A stretch of DNA of 64,000 bases from Kibdelosporangium philippinense (GTDB lineage: Bacteria > Actinomycetota > Actinomycetes > Mycobacteriales > Pseudonocardiaceae): contig NZ_JAJVCN010000004.1 of NCBI RefSeq assembly GCF_021390435.2, forward strand, positions 662,501 through 726,500. The letters are read 5' to 3'. The notes below the pieces were generated by a model. It was not told the origin of the DNA and made no database searches. It saw only the letters and a list, made by a program, of their open reading frames with translations. Below are positions 1-9,455 of the stretch, in pieces. Within the stretch, counting starts at the first letter, position 1, and every line of letters starts with the position of its first letter. The translations under genes and the position numbers were made by a program.

Positions 1-3000
1 GCGGTCCAACTGCTGTCACTCGACTCGGCCGGCGCGAACGCCGCCCGTCCCCGGCCGCCGCCGGATCCGCCCGGTCCACCGCCAGGAGGCCTACTCGTCA
101 ACGGCCCGCCAGGTCCGCCATAGCTGCCAGAAGAAGGCCCCTGACTCGGCTGCGGCAACTGCTCGTCATTGGTCCACACGACCACTCGGCGCCGCCGGTC
201 GGCCGCATCACCGCCGGTCGGCGGATAGGGGCTGGCCGAATTCCCGTCCGCCCGGGAAGTCGTGACATACCGCACAGCGTCCGGATCGACTCCGCGTTCT
301 CCCAGTTGCGTGTTGACCATGTTGGTCACCGTCGTGCGGACCGAGTTCGCGCGGTTGCGTCCCTTCATCTCGGGATCGCGACCGCCGAACGTCGCCTTGT
401 TGCCGCCGCCCTCGAAGTACACCGCAGTCCGATGCGTCCCACGCGCCGCAGCAAGAGCCGCCTGCTTCGCGACCAAGGCCACGAAGTCACGCAGTTCCGC
501 ATCCGACTGACCACTGTAGACGTCGCGCTTGTTGTTGAACGGCACCTCGATGTGCGAGGCGGCCGTAGCGGTCGGTTCGAGTCGCCTGATCCGGTCGGAC
601 AGAAGATCCGCCTGCTGGACGACGTGTTCAAGCCGCGGGTACTGGGCGCCCAGCAGGTCGGGGGCATCCGGATTCCGGTACGAATAGTTGCGCAGCTCCA
701 ACAACACCAGGCCGTCGCCTCGCCGCATGCCGTCGTTGGTGTCGAGATGGTCGAATTCCGTGTGCACATACAGCACGTCATACTGGCTGACGTGCACGGC
801 CGGGTGCGCGCGCAAAGCGTTGTCGAGGTAGTCGCCGATGGTGAACCTGGGACCGTCACCGTGCCCGCCGGGCCACGCGAGAACATTCTGCCTCGCTGAC
901 CGCGGCCGAGCCCAGCGGTGCTGGTTGAGTCTCCGCCCGGCTTCCGCCTTGATCTCAGCCGCGTGGGCGTCGAGGAAGGCCCGGACCCTAGGCGGCAGGG
1001 CCGCCCGATAGGCCTGCAACCGCAGACGTGACGTCACCGCGGTAAAACTCTTGGGATTCGACTCGTCGACGACCACCTGAACAGCGGCAGCGGCAGCGAC
1101 CTGGTTGTAAGTTACGGCGCCGAAACCACGCAGCGCCTGAACCTCCGCATCACCGCGCAGCGCTTGCAGCCCTGCTGGGTGCACGTTCGCGAAACGCGCC
1201 GCGAGCCAGTCTCCGAACTGCAGCCCGGAATTCAGGTTCTCGTACCGGTGCAGCGTCACGTCCGTTCCCAAACGGTTCGTGTTCTGCCTGAGCTCCTCAA
1301 GAATCGCCGGCACACCCGCCGGTGGCACACCCACCGTGTAATGCAGGAGAAGCCTGCGGTCCTCGACCAGGTGGCCGGCCGAGGCCTTCCGTCCGGCGTC
1401 GGTGAGTTCGTGCGCGGGAAACAGCTGCGACAGTGGCGTGCGATCCGGCGCGGTGGTGAGTCTCTTGTAGACCTCTCGTACCTTGTTCAGCGCCTCATCA
1501 CGATTCAGCCTGCCGTCATCACCTCGTACCGCCCAGATCGGTTTCGTGATGATCTCGAACTTCGGGTAACCGCGACCGTCGTCGACGACGACGTCGTACC
1601 AGTCGGACCTGACGAGCAACGTCGCGTCCTCGGTGACGCCCCTGACACTCTTGCCACTCTCCGCTTCGATCCCGATCGCCCCGCCGCGCAGCCGGGACAA
1701 GCCCCTACCGAGCCGGTCGGCGAGTTCGCGAGCCCGGAGCTCGTCGCTTTCGTGCCAGCGGTGGAGCACACTCAACGCCACCTGAGCCGCGGGCTTGTCC
1801 CGGTGTTCGTCCAACCGCAGCTCGTCCGCCGTCAGCGGGCCCCGGCCCGGTGACAACCATTGGGACACCTTCTCCAGCCGCGTCCGGAAATCATCCCGGC
1901 CGCGGACCGTCTCCCAATGCCCCTGGTCCCACTCGGTGTTGCTCACTGCCCGGGGGATCGGGTTCAGCTCTGTGGGGGCCTTGATGTTCGTGTTCGCGCT
2001 TGTAGAGCTGAAGGCGGGCTTCGGGTCGGATGTCCTAGGGTCCACGTTCGCATCTGCGGAGCGATCAATGTCACTGCTTGTGGAGATGGGAGGGAGACTG
2101 GTCTCGTTCTTGATGGATTCGATTCTGGTTGCTGGCTCGGTGTCCGGCTTGCTGGGATCGACCTTCCCGGACTCGGTCTTCGGCGTCGCGTCGGTTCTCC
2201 CAGCGGTGTCAGACGTTGCCGAGGTTTCGGCTCTGGAGACTGAGCCCGGCCTTGACTCGAATTCAGCCTTCGTAACAGCTTCCGGCTTCATCGGAGTCAC
2301 CGCTCGCGTCCCAGGCTCCCGAACCGACTCCGTCGTCATGTTCGGCACATAGCTGTAGTCGGCCTCCAGCACCGGTTTTGCAGCCCAAGCTTGCTTGTAG
2401 AGACCTTCATGGAGCAACTGGTCTTCAGTGAAGGTCGTCACGGAACCATCCGAGAACAATCCCTGGACAGTCTCCGCGGAACTGATCTGCGAGGTGTCCG
2501 CCGTCAGCGCCTGTTCCGTCACTCCGGTACTCGTGCTGCTGTTCGACCACGAACTCGGCGGACCACCGTCATCGGTCAGTGGCCGGCCGTGGGCGGGAAG
2601 ACCCGAGGCCTGGTGCCCGTTGACCGACAGCGTTCCGCCGAAGCTGGAATCCGACGAGAACTCGACCAAGTCGTCCTCGTCAACGAGCAAACCCTGCGAA
2701 TCCGCCGGATTCGGCACCGCAACACCAGCCGACCGCCCCGGCGCGCCGCTGTCAGCCTGCGAGATCGAACGGCGAACCTGTCCGGTGACCGCTGACTTCG
2801 GCGCACCGGGTACCAGGGGCACATTCCCCGAGCCCACGGCATTACCAGCCAAAGAAGGCATCACGGTGGGCTGGCCGCTGCTCGTGGTCGTCACGTTGGA
2901 TTGGGCGGCGTGCCTCGACGCCTTGGCGGTCTCGAGAAGCGCTTGCTCGTCCGATTGCGTCACGGGATCGCGGTTCCACGGTGTGTGCTGCGAGAAACCG

Positions 3001-6000
3001 GATGGCGCTGCTGTCCATGTCCCGTCGCCGCCAAGCGTCGGACTGTATTTGCTGTCATCTCCCGTACCGAGAACGCCTGCTGGCCCTGGAGCTGCCGTGT
3101 GCGGCTCGGCATGCCGGGAAACCGAAACGAACTCACCGGGCACCACCCGTCCGTTCGGACGCCGAGTAGCCTTCACCCCGATCCACGAGTCGGTCTTGGC
3201 GCTGTTGACGTCCATATCCACGAGCCCGGTAGGCGCATAGACCACACCGAGGTGTCCCAGATCGGCGAGCACCCCGGCAGCGCGTCTTGCGGCCCCCGAA
3301 CCGGGAAATCCGGACTGACCGGTCAACACCACGACCGGACGCGTGCGGTCGATGCTCGACATGATCTGGAAGTACGGGATGGCGTGCGTGAGGGTCGCGT
3401 ACTGGTCACCGGACAAGACTGTCTCGACGAACTGACTATTCGTCTGGATCGTCACGCGGAAGGAATCTCCTCGGCCGGGACCAATCAGGTAAAACGGTTT
3501 ACGCCCCTGCCATGGCGCCTGCGTATGGTTTTTCGTATCGCGGATTCCGCCTTGCAAGCTCAATGCATACGAGGTATCGATCACGCGGTTCTTGACGGCA
3601 AAGTACTCGTTGAACTGCTTTCGGTATTTGGGATGAGGAGGGTAGGAGACTCCAAGCACGCGGCCACGGTCGTCACGAAGCGTGCCATAAACAGCCTGTG
3701 ACGCCTGGAAGGTGATCGGCGAACCATCGGCTTTACGCGACCCTGTGATCACCGGGTCGGAAACCAATCGGTACACCCCAGGAACCCACCGGCTGGACAG
3801 CGGCGGATTCGCCGCTTCGCCCTGCTCCCGACTCGCTCGCTCCGAATAGTCGAAGTTGTCGAACGCCGGGCTAGCGCCCAAGTTCGAGGTGTTCGCGTTA
3901 ATCGACTGACCATATCCGATGCCAGTCGGCGCATAGACAACCGCCGGATATCCGGCTTCCGCGAGCGCGCGAACGGAATCGCGCCCGCTCGACGCCACCG
4001 GATGACCGGCCCAGCACGACATCAAGACGAAAGGCCTGTCCGGGTCCGCTCCGTACGCTTCACGGAATGCGTGCATTTGCGAAAGAATTCGGCCATATGT
4101 CTGCCCATCCACGGAAACAGATCGATAGTCGGGGAGATATTCCTCCGGCGCCACGTTGATGCGGATCACATGCGATTTCTCCACTGAATGGATGAGTGTC
4201 CAGAACGGAGTACGGCCAGGCTGGCGTACACTCCATGGGGTATCGAGAATCTGCGACCTGAGCTGCGCAGGACCGTCATCGTCAGTATTCTCGGGATAGA
4301 TCTCGGCCTTGTACTTGTGATCACCCAGGCGGTGACGTTTGCTCGCCCACGTACGCAGATCACTCAGGTCGCCGTCCTTCACGGGGAAAACAAGGCCAAC
4401 CACCGAGCCGTTGTGATCATTCAAAACATGGGCTTCCACCTGATCCAAGGTGAAATTCACGTTGCCGCCGGAATATGAGTACCACGTACCGGCGAAGTTC
4501 TGCGGCGGTGCTGCCTGTGCCTGCAATGAAAGCCCTGCCACTCCAGCAACGAGACCAGCCACATCCACCGGAGGCGCGGACGCCGTCCACGCCTCGCTCG
4601 TGTCGGGCGAAGCTGTTCCAGCCAGAGTGATCGGACTCCCGAACCGCCCATCCACCGGAGAGACCGGCGGAATACCGGCGGCGTGCTCAGCGAATTCAGC
4701 CTTTGCAACAGCTTCTGGCTTCACCGTGGTCCCGGTCCCTGACGGCTCGGTCTTCGGCGCGATGTTCGTCAACGCTGTGTTGGTGGCCGTCGCGAGTCCG
4801 GGGTGTGGCGAGCCAACTATTTCGGGTTCTGTGATGACGTTATCGCTCGTGGTCATCGCGGTGGTGTTCGGTGTTGCCACCGGCTTCGATTCGAGGCCCG
4901 CCGAACTGGTGCCAGCGGTAGGCAACCGGGCGCCGTGGTCGTCAGGATCGGCCGGCCGTCGGCGCGGACCGGCGCCGGCGCCGAACATCGGGCGTGGCAG
5001 TTCGGACTCCCGGCGGAACTGGTCGGCCAACTCCTGCGCGGGAGTGAGGATCGAATCGCGGTCCTGGCGCAGCTGGAACAATCGGTAGGCGACCTGCAAC
5101 CGGATCTGGTTCCGCTCGTCGAGCCGCGCGGCCTGCTCCGGGTCGAGACCGACCAAGAAGTGCGGGGGTGGTGTGAACCCGGCCCGGAGCATGAGCTCGT
5201 CGGCCTGGCGCAGCAGCTCGTCCACGTCCTCCTCACGCCGCTTGCCGAACACCCGCTCGGCAGTGCGGATGAGCTCCTCCCTGACCGGATCCCGTTCGTC
5301 CTGCGCGGACTCCGTGGTGGCCGCGGCGCGCTGAGCAGCTTCGGGCGCGGGTGTTTCCATGCCAGGCCGTTCGCGGTACTGCCGCATGTTTTCCTGCGCT
5401 GGCGTAAGGCCTCGCTGCTGCGGGTTCGGTCCGTCGCCCGTCGCGGAAACATTGTCGTCCGTGCCGCCGTACCCGGCTTTGACTGGGTACGCCTGGACCG
5501 GCGGGACGTCCAACACCATCTCATCGGGGCGCTCGAATGACAGCTCGTTGCCCGGCCGGTCGCCGAGCGACTGCCCCCCCAGCACACCGAGGGGGCTTGT
5601 CGGCCCGGCTTGCGCGTCCAGGCTCTTCGACCCGGCATCCCCGACCAACGTCCGCGTTTCCGCGCCGACGTCCGGGTCCCTGTCGATGGGTTGCGGTTCC
5701 GTGCCGTTGTGATCCTCAGCGGCGTTGTCGTCATCGCCGAGGAGGGTCGAGGCGTTGTCGTCCCAGTCGGCCTCCGTTTCGGTAGTGGGCAGGTTGTCGC
5801 CGACCACCGCTGTCTCCAGCCCCGGGAGGCCGCCTTCGTCCATCGTTGGACCGTTGGCAGTCTGGGACACGGGAAGGTGCGCCGATGGCGTGGCAGTGGG
5901 GCCGCTGCCGGCTGGCGTGTTCTGTCCAGCGCTCGCGAGACCATTGCTGACGGCGTTCGTAGCCGGTCCACTGGACGGTTGTGCGACGTTGGCGGGGTTG

Positions 6001-8210
6001 GGATTTGCGGCCGGCGTCGCCGGAGGGCTGGTGCTCGGGTCGTTGATCGTCGTGCTCGGGCTATCGTGCGCCGGGGTCTGCGGACCGGAGGACACCGCGG
6101 GACTGCTGTTGGGATCCAGCCCTGCTAGTCCGTTGACACTCGTGGCCACGTTTCCCGGTCCATGCGCGAGCCCATTGGCTGGGTCACCGTTCGAGCCAGA
6201 CATCGCAGGCGCGTTGACCGACGTGCTGACGTCACCAGCCGAGTTCGGCCCACCAGTCACCGCCGGGCCGTTCGACGACGTGCTCGGCGTACCTCCCGCG
6301 GCACCAGGCCCGCTGTCCACCGTTTGACCAGTGCCCGACGAACCCAGCCCGCCAACGGCCGCCGAACCACTGCCCGACGCATCACTCACACCAACCGGAC
6401 CATTCGACAACCCCGCGGAACCACCGCCCGGCCCACCATTCCCACCCGCCGAACCGCCGAAACCACTCACCGCGGGGGCATTCGACGACGTGCCCGGCCC
6501 GCCACTCACCGCCGCGTCCGTGGACGCCGGACCAGCACTACCGTTCACCCCAGCCGGGCCACCCGACGACACCGAAGGGCTATTGCCCGACGGTCCAGGA
6601 CCGCCCTGACTCCCCGACGACACGGCGGGCCCACCGGTCGAACCTGGGCCAGCACCCGACAGGCTCGTCGGCCCACTAACCGGTCCACCAATCGGGCCAC
6701 CCGAATTACCAGCCGATGGCCCGACGCTTCCCTGCGGCACGACCGACGGCGCGACTGGACCGCCACCCGGAGCGGGCGGCGCCAACGGGCCAGTGCCGGG
6801 CGCGGCCGGCGTGACTGGCTGCCCACCGCCGGACAGCGGCGGCTGATTCGTCGACGCGTTGCCCGGCGCCAGCGGGCCCGTGCTGGGCGGCGAGGTGATC
6901 GGCTGGGCATGCGGCCCCACCGGACCACTTCCACTGCCACCACCAGTGCCCGACGCGCCACCGTCCGGTGGCTGGTTGCCGTCACCACTCACGTTCGACC
7001 GATTACCAGCGCTACGCACCGGGTCTGTGACACCAACTGAACCTGGACCGGCTGCGCCGACAGCGCTCAATAGGCCGAGGTTGCTGAGTGGACTGTCGGG
7101 GTTGGTCAGTGCGGGCGGTGGCCCTGCCTCACCGTGCAGGCCTGCCTGCTGTTGCCGCTCATGGACAGCGGTGTGAGCCTTCGTTTCCGCCTCGTGCATC
7201 ACCGGATCGGTGGCGACACTGTTGACGATGCCGAACCCGATATCCAACGGCGAGCCACCGACACTCAACCCGGCACTACCAGCAGCCACCTCGGCCACGA
7301 TCCCGGACTGAATCCCGTTGACCAGCTTCTTGTTGTGAGACCCCTTCAGACCAGCGATACGGCCACCGGTACCCGAGACAGACGCCGCGCCACCACCCAC
7401 CGCGCCCAGACCCGCGGCCGTCGCCAGGTTCTTGGCGGTGAGGTTCCCACCTGCCGCTTTCATACTGATGATGTCCTGCGCTGGCTCTTCAGCGGCTTCC
7501 TCGGCCGCTTCATCGACGACATTGAGGCTGCGGCGCCACCAGCTGTCCGGTGGAATCTGTTTGATCAGCTTCGGCACCGTGTACCCCGACGTGGGAATCT
7601 CACCCAGCCCCTTCGACACCGACCTCAGCACATCGTCGAAACCGTTCTTGGTGATCTGAACGGCGACATTGTCGAAACCTTTCTTGAAGCCCTCCCATCC
7701 GACCCTCGCCGCGATGATCGCAGCGGTCTTGTAACTGATACCCATCCGCACCAACCGGACCATCAACTGCCCGAGCGCCAACACGAACGGCCACGTCGCC
7801 CACAAGAAGATATTCGCCGCGATATACGACAACTCCGTCAGCGTCCACACCACCTGGACATAGATCCCGTACCGGCCGGCGTCGATATTGGTGGCCTGCT
7901 CGTCGAGCTTCCACGCCTGCATGTTCGCGATATCCGCGATCGCCTGGCCTCTGCCGTCGTTCAGCTCAGCCATGTGCACACGGAACTTCGCCGCGACACT
8001 GGGGCTGATGTTGTCCGCGACCCCGTCCACCAGATGCTGCAGGCCTTCGCCGGCCATAAGAATCCGCTGCGCATAGGCCCGGTATGCCGCGGCCTGCTCA
8101 CGCATCAGGTCGATCTGCCCAGGCGGCAACGGCCCACCGGCGATGACGATCGGCAGGCCCTGCCACCCATCCGAAACGAAATGGCTCTGATCACCAGACG
8201 GTTCTGACAT
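1..8210 (-). CDS. Giant WXG100-like / 'lonely Cys'-type protein (partial, C-terminus beyond left edge)
   Basis: One frame stays open from the ATG at 8210 to the window edge (2,736 codons, no stop), checked at several points along its length. Residues 1 to about 200 resemble the WXG100-like N-terminus of CpnT-type proteins, with a hydrophobic stretch at about 115-152. Residues about 350-840 are a low-complexity Gly/Pro/Ser/Asn linker. Two related domains follow at about 1245-1450 and 1500-1690; both end in VVYAPTG. The first has RPFVLMSCWAG with Cys1399, the only Cys I noticed; the second has LTGQSGFPG instead. A charged helical part begins near 2100. A tail at about 2598-2678 (FEGGGN, RNRANSVRTTV, RRRRVVVW) resembles OmpA-like peptidoglycan-binding domains. 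It is the last gene of a cassette with the Pup-like gene 77 bp upstream. Inference: an ESX/type VII-linked surface or polymorphic-toxin-like protein. The upstream ribosome site is weak. Confidence 0.85.
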   Translation of the reverse strand, partial: MSEPSGDQSHFVSDGWQGLPIVIAGGPLPPGQIDLMREQAAAYRAYAQRILMAGEGLQHLVDGVADNISPSVAAKFRVHMAELNDGRGQAIADIANMQAWKLDEQATNIDAGRYGIYVQVVWTLTELSYIAANIFLWATWPFVLALGQLMVRLVRMGISYKTAAIIAARVGWEGFKKGFDNVAVQITKNGFDDVLRSVSKGLGEIPTSGYTVPKLIKQIPPDSWWRRSLNVVDEAAEEAAEEPAQDIISMKAAGGNLTAKNLATAAGLGAVGGGAASVSGTGGRIAGLKGSHNKKLVNGIQSGIVAEVAAGSAGLSVGGSPLDIGFGIVNSVATDPVMHEAETKAHTAVHERQQQAGLHGEAGPPPALTNPDSPLSNLGLLSAVGAAGPGSVGVTDPVRSAGNRSNVSGDGNQPPDGGASGTGGGSGSGPVGPHAQPITSPPSTGPLAPGNASTNQPPLSGGGQPVTPAAPGTGPLAPPAPGGGPVAPSVVPQGSVGPSAGNSGGPIGGPVSGPTSLSGAGPGSTGGPAVSSGSQGGPGPSGNSPSVSSGGPAGVNGSAGPASTDAAVSGGPGTSSNAPAVSGFGGSAGGNGGPGGGSAGLSNGPVGVSDASGSGSAAVGGLGSSGTGQTVDSGPGAAGGTPSTSSNGPAVTGGPNSAGDVSTSVNAPAMSGSNGDPANGLAHGPGNVATSVNGLAGLDPNSSPAVSSGPQTPAHDSPSTTINDPSTSPPATPAANPNPANVAQPSSGPATNAVSNGLASAGQNTPAGSGPTATPSAHLPVSQTANGPTMDEGGLPGLETAVVGDNLPTTETEADWDDNASTLLGDDDNAAEDHNGTEPQPIDRDPDVGAETRTLVGDAGSKSLDAQAGPTSPLGVLGGQSLGDRPGNELSFERPDEMVLDVPPVQAYPVKAGYGGTDDNVSATGDGPNPQQRGLTPAQENMRQYRERPGMETPAPEAAQRAAATTESAQDERDPVREELIRTAERVFGKRREEDVDELLRQADELMLRAGFTPPPHFLVGLDPEQAARLDERNQIRLQVAYRLFQLRQDRDSILTPAQELADQFRRESELPRPMFGAGAGPRRRPADPDDHGARLPTAGTSSAGLESKPVATPNTTAMTTSDNVITEPEIVGSPHPGLATATNTALTNIAPKTEPSGTGTTVKPEAVAKAEFAEHAAGIPPVSPVDGRFGSPITLAGTASPDTSEAWTASAPPVDVAGLVAGVAGLSLQAQAAPPQNFAGTWYSYSGGNVNFTLDQVEAHVLNDHNGSVVGLVFPVKDGDLSDLRTWASKRHRLGDHKYKAEIYPENTDDDGPAQLRSQILDTPWSVRQPGRTPFWTLIHSVEKSHVIRINVAPEEYLPDYRSVSVDGQTYGRILSQMHAFREAYGADPDRPFVLMSCWAGHPVASSGRDSVRALAEAGYPAVVYAPTGIGYGQSINANTSNLGASPAFDNFDYSERASREQGEAANPPLSSRWVPGVYRLVSDPVITGSRKADGSPITFQASQAVYGTLRDDRGRVLGVSYPPHPKYRKQFNEYFAVKNRVIDTSYALSLQGGIRDTKNHTQAPWQGRKPFYLIGPGRGDSFRVTIQTNSQFVETVLSGDQYATLTHAIPYFQIMSSIDRTRPVVVLTGQSGFPGSGAARRAAGVLADLGHLGVVYAPTGLVDMDVNSAKTDSWIGVKATRRPNGRVVPGEFVSVSRHAEPHTAAPGPAGVLGTGDDSKYSPTLGGDGTWTAAPSGFSQHTPWNRDPVTQSDEQALLETAKASRHAAQSNVTTTSSGQPTVMPSLAGNAVGSGNVPLVPGAPKSAVTGQVRRSISQADSGAPGRSAGVAVPNPADSQGLLVDEDDLVEFSSDSSFGGTLSVNGHQASGLPAHGRPLTDDGGPPSSWSNSSTSTGVTEQALTADTSQISSAETVQGLFSDGSVTTFTEDQLLHEGLYKQAWAAKPVLEADYSYVPNMTTESVREPGTRAVTPMKPEAVTKAEFESRPGSVSRAETSATSDTAGRTDATPKTESGKVDPSKPDTEPATRIESIKNETSLPPISTSSDIDRSADANVDPRTSDPKPAFSSTSANTNIKAPTELNPIPRAVSNTEWDQGHWETVRGRDDFRTRLEKVSQWLSPGRGPLTADELRLDEHRDKPAAQVALSVLHRWHESDELRARELADRLGRGLSRLRGGAIGIEAESGKSVRGVTEDATLLVRSDWYDVVVDDGRGYPKFEIITKPIWAVRGDDGRLNRDEALNKVREVYKRLTTAPDRTPLSQLFPAHELTDAGRKASAGHLVEDRRLLLHYTVGVPPAGVPAILEELRQNTNRLGTDVTLHRYENLNSGLQFGDWLAARFANVHPAGLQALRGDAEVQALRGFGAVTYNQVAAAAAVQVVVDESNPKSFTAVTSRLRLQAYRAALPPRVRAFLDAHAAEIKAEAGRRLNQHRWARPRSARQNVLAWPGGHGDGPRFTIGDYLDNALRAHPAVHVSQYDVLYVHTEFDHLDTNDGMRRGDGLVLLELRNYSYRNPDAPDLLGAQYPRLEHVVQQADLLSDRIRRLEPTATAASHIEVPFNNKRDVYSGQSDAELRDFVALVAKQAALAAARGTHRTAVYFEGGGNKATFGGRDPEMKGRNRANSVRTTVTNMVNTQLGERGVDPDAVRYVTTSRADGNSASPYPPTGGDAADRRRRVVVWTNDEQLPQPSQGPSSGSYGGPGGPLTSRPPGGGPGGSGGGRGRAAFAPAESSDSSWT

Positions 8211-8286
8211 AGGACGCAGCCTCAATCACCTAAAGGACGTAGTATCGCTCACGAAACCGTGAAGACAGCGAAAATAAATAACCGAT

Positions 8287-8466
8287 CTACTCGCCACCTC
8301 TTTGAACATAGCGCTCAACCACCACAGTGTCGTCAAGGATCCGATCTATATCATTGATGAGCGCGTCGAGTTCATCGTCACCATCCTTTCTTGCAGTCAC
8401 TTCAGATTCGCTCACCGGGTCTACATCTTCGCCTTTTCGCTGCCGCGTAGCAGGCCGTTGAGGCAT
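8287..8466 (-). CDS. Pup-like protein modifier (prokaryotic ubiquitin-like protein)
   Basis: A 59-residue acidic protein beginning MPQRPATRQRK and ending LDALINDIDRILDDT...ERYVQRGGE. This matches the Pup pattern of a disordered charged N-terminus, an amphipathic helix and a C-terminal GG-E/Q that is ligated to target lysines. The terminal residue is already Glu, so no deamidation by Dop would be needed. The start at ATG 8466 is chosen because AGAAGGG lies about 8 nt upstream; a TTG at 8484 would place that site inside the coding region. The gene follows the DUF2017-like gene by 14 nt and precedes the giant protein gene. No proteasome, Mpa, Dop or PafA gene is in the window, so it looks like an accessory Pup outside the usual proteasome locus. 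Whether it is conjugated is unknown. Confidence 0.85.
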   Translation of the reverse strand: MPQRPATRQRKGEDVDPVSESEVTARKDGDDELDALINDIDRILDDTVVVERYVQRGGE

Positions 8467-8480
8467 GCAGAACACCCTTC

Positions 8481-8936
8481 TCAATACAGGAAATGAGAGT
8501 CATGCAGACCGTCGGACACAAAGAGAAAATCGCCCGCCACTGCCACAGTTTCGACTATTTCCGCCAGCCAGGCATCCAGCTTGACCGACGCGTCACCAAC
8601 GGACACCCCCAGCTGCGCGGAGACAAGGATACGAATTTCCTGCAAAATCCATACCCATGCCACACGGCGCGCGACGTCGACCATTTCGATCACACCACCA
8701 CAATCAGGCAAATCGCCGAGCAACATCGCCGCCGTGGACCGTGCCCGCTTCAGCCAATAATCAAGGCCGCCCGAAAGGTTGGCGAGCACAACCCCTAGCG
8801 CAGGATCAACCCTGTTACCACACAGCGCGCTGTCAAGTCTGCTTTGATAGTCGGTCAGCTGTCGACGCAACCACCGAACCTGTCGCGGACTGAATACCGT
8901 AATGAGCCGGTCACCGCAGTAATCCCAACTGATCAT
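8481..8936 (-). CDS. DUF2017-like small protein
   Basis: A 151-residue protein beginning MISWDYCGDRLITVFSPRQV. The pattern of an N-terminal strand followed by a Leu/Arg helix (VRWLRRQL), a DP motif, and a C-terminal stretch AWVWILQEIRILVSAQLGVS resembles the WLxxLNxLRLxLGxRLG region of DUF2017, a family often found near ClpS; this match is by eye and moderate. ATG 8936 is preferred over TTG 8993 because GAAGGAGA precedes it by about 9 nt. The stop lies 14 nt before the Pup-like start, and the Pup Shine-Dalgarno overlaps the end of this gene, which suggests translational coupling. A link to protein quality control is inference. Confidence 0.6.
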   Translation of the reverse strand: MISWDYCGDRLITVFSPRQVRWLRRQLTDYQSRLDSALCGNRVDPALGVVLANLSGGLDYWLKRARSTAAMLLGDLPDCGGVIEMVDVARRVAWVWILQEIRILVSAQLGVSVGDASVKLDAWLAEIVETVAVAGDFLFVSDGLHDSHFLY

Positions 8937-9407
8937 CCGAAGCGGTTCTCCTTCTTCGAGCCTTACGCCATCACAATCCGAGCACTGACCCAATCAACAC
9001 GGCCCCAACACCCAGCCCATGCAGACCAAGCCCACCATGCAGACCAAGCGGGCAGACCAGGACAAATGGGCCCAGATGTAACGCCGCGAAGACATCGCAT
9101 CAGGATCGCTTCGCATGCGCACCGCAACCGACAATCAGAGCGAGTCTTGCATTCACTGAATACCTGACTATAAACCCGACGTGGACGCCTCGTTGCACTC
9201 TTGGCAGACAATACCGCAGCAATACCCCCACGCGGCAAAGTTGAGTCTATCGCGCACTCCGCATGCACCAAAAGGGCAACAAGTCACGTCAGAAGATTTC
9301 AGTCAACACCACTACACCCATGACCAAAATGATTCTTTTGCACAAAACTATCGAATATTGACTGCCATGATCGGCATACTCGAGTGCAGCTTCCCTACAC
9401 AACAACT

Positions 9408-9455
9408 GTCGACCGAATTCGGTCGACCTCCCCGTAGCTGACAGCGCGCGCTGTC
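9408..9455. repeat. Two adjacent perfect palindromes
   Basis: GTCGACCGAATTCGGTCGAC at 9408-9427 is a perfect 20-bp palindrome and GACAGCGCGCGCTGTC at 9440-9455 is a perfect 16-bp palindrome, 12 bp apart. Neither is followed by a T run, and perfect palindromes lack the loop expected of a terminator, so protein-binding sites are more likely. Confidence 0.8.

Noticed and set aside
1164..1853. Plus-strand open frames across 1-8,200
   Set aside because: They are shadows of the giant minus-strand gene; they show Arg/Pro-rich products without domain matches and no ribosome sites.
6162..7040. 292-residue Arg/Thr-rich frame
   Set aside because: It is the antisense of the Gly/Ser/Pro linker of the giant protein, which opens all frames because of its GC-rich low complexity.
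8994..9060. Short repeats of TGCAGACCAAGC as a possible CRISPR array
   Set aside because: Only two imperfect copies about 20 bp apart, no spacers of regular length and no cas genes.
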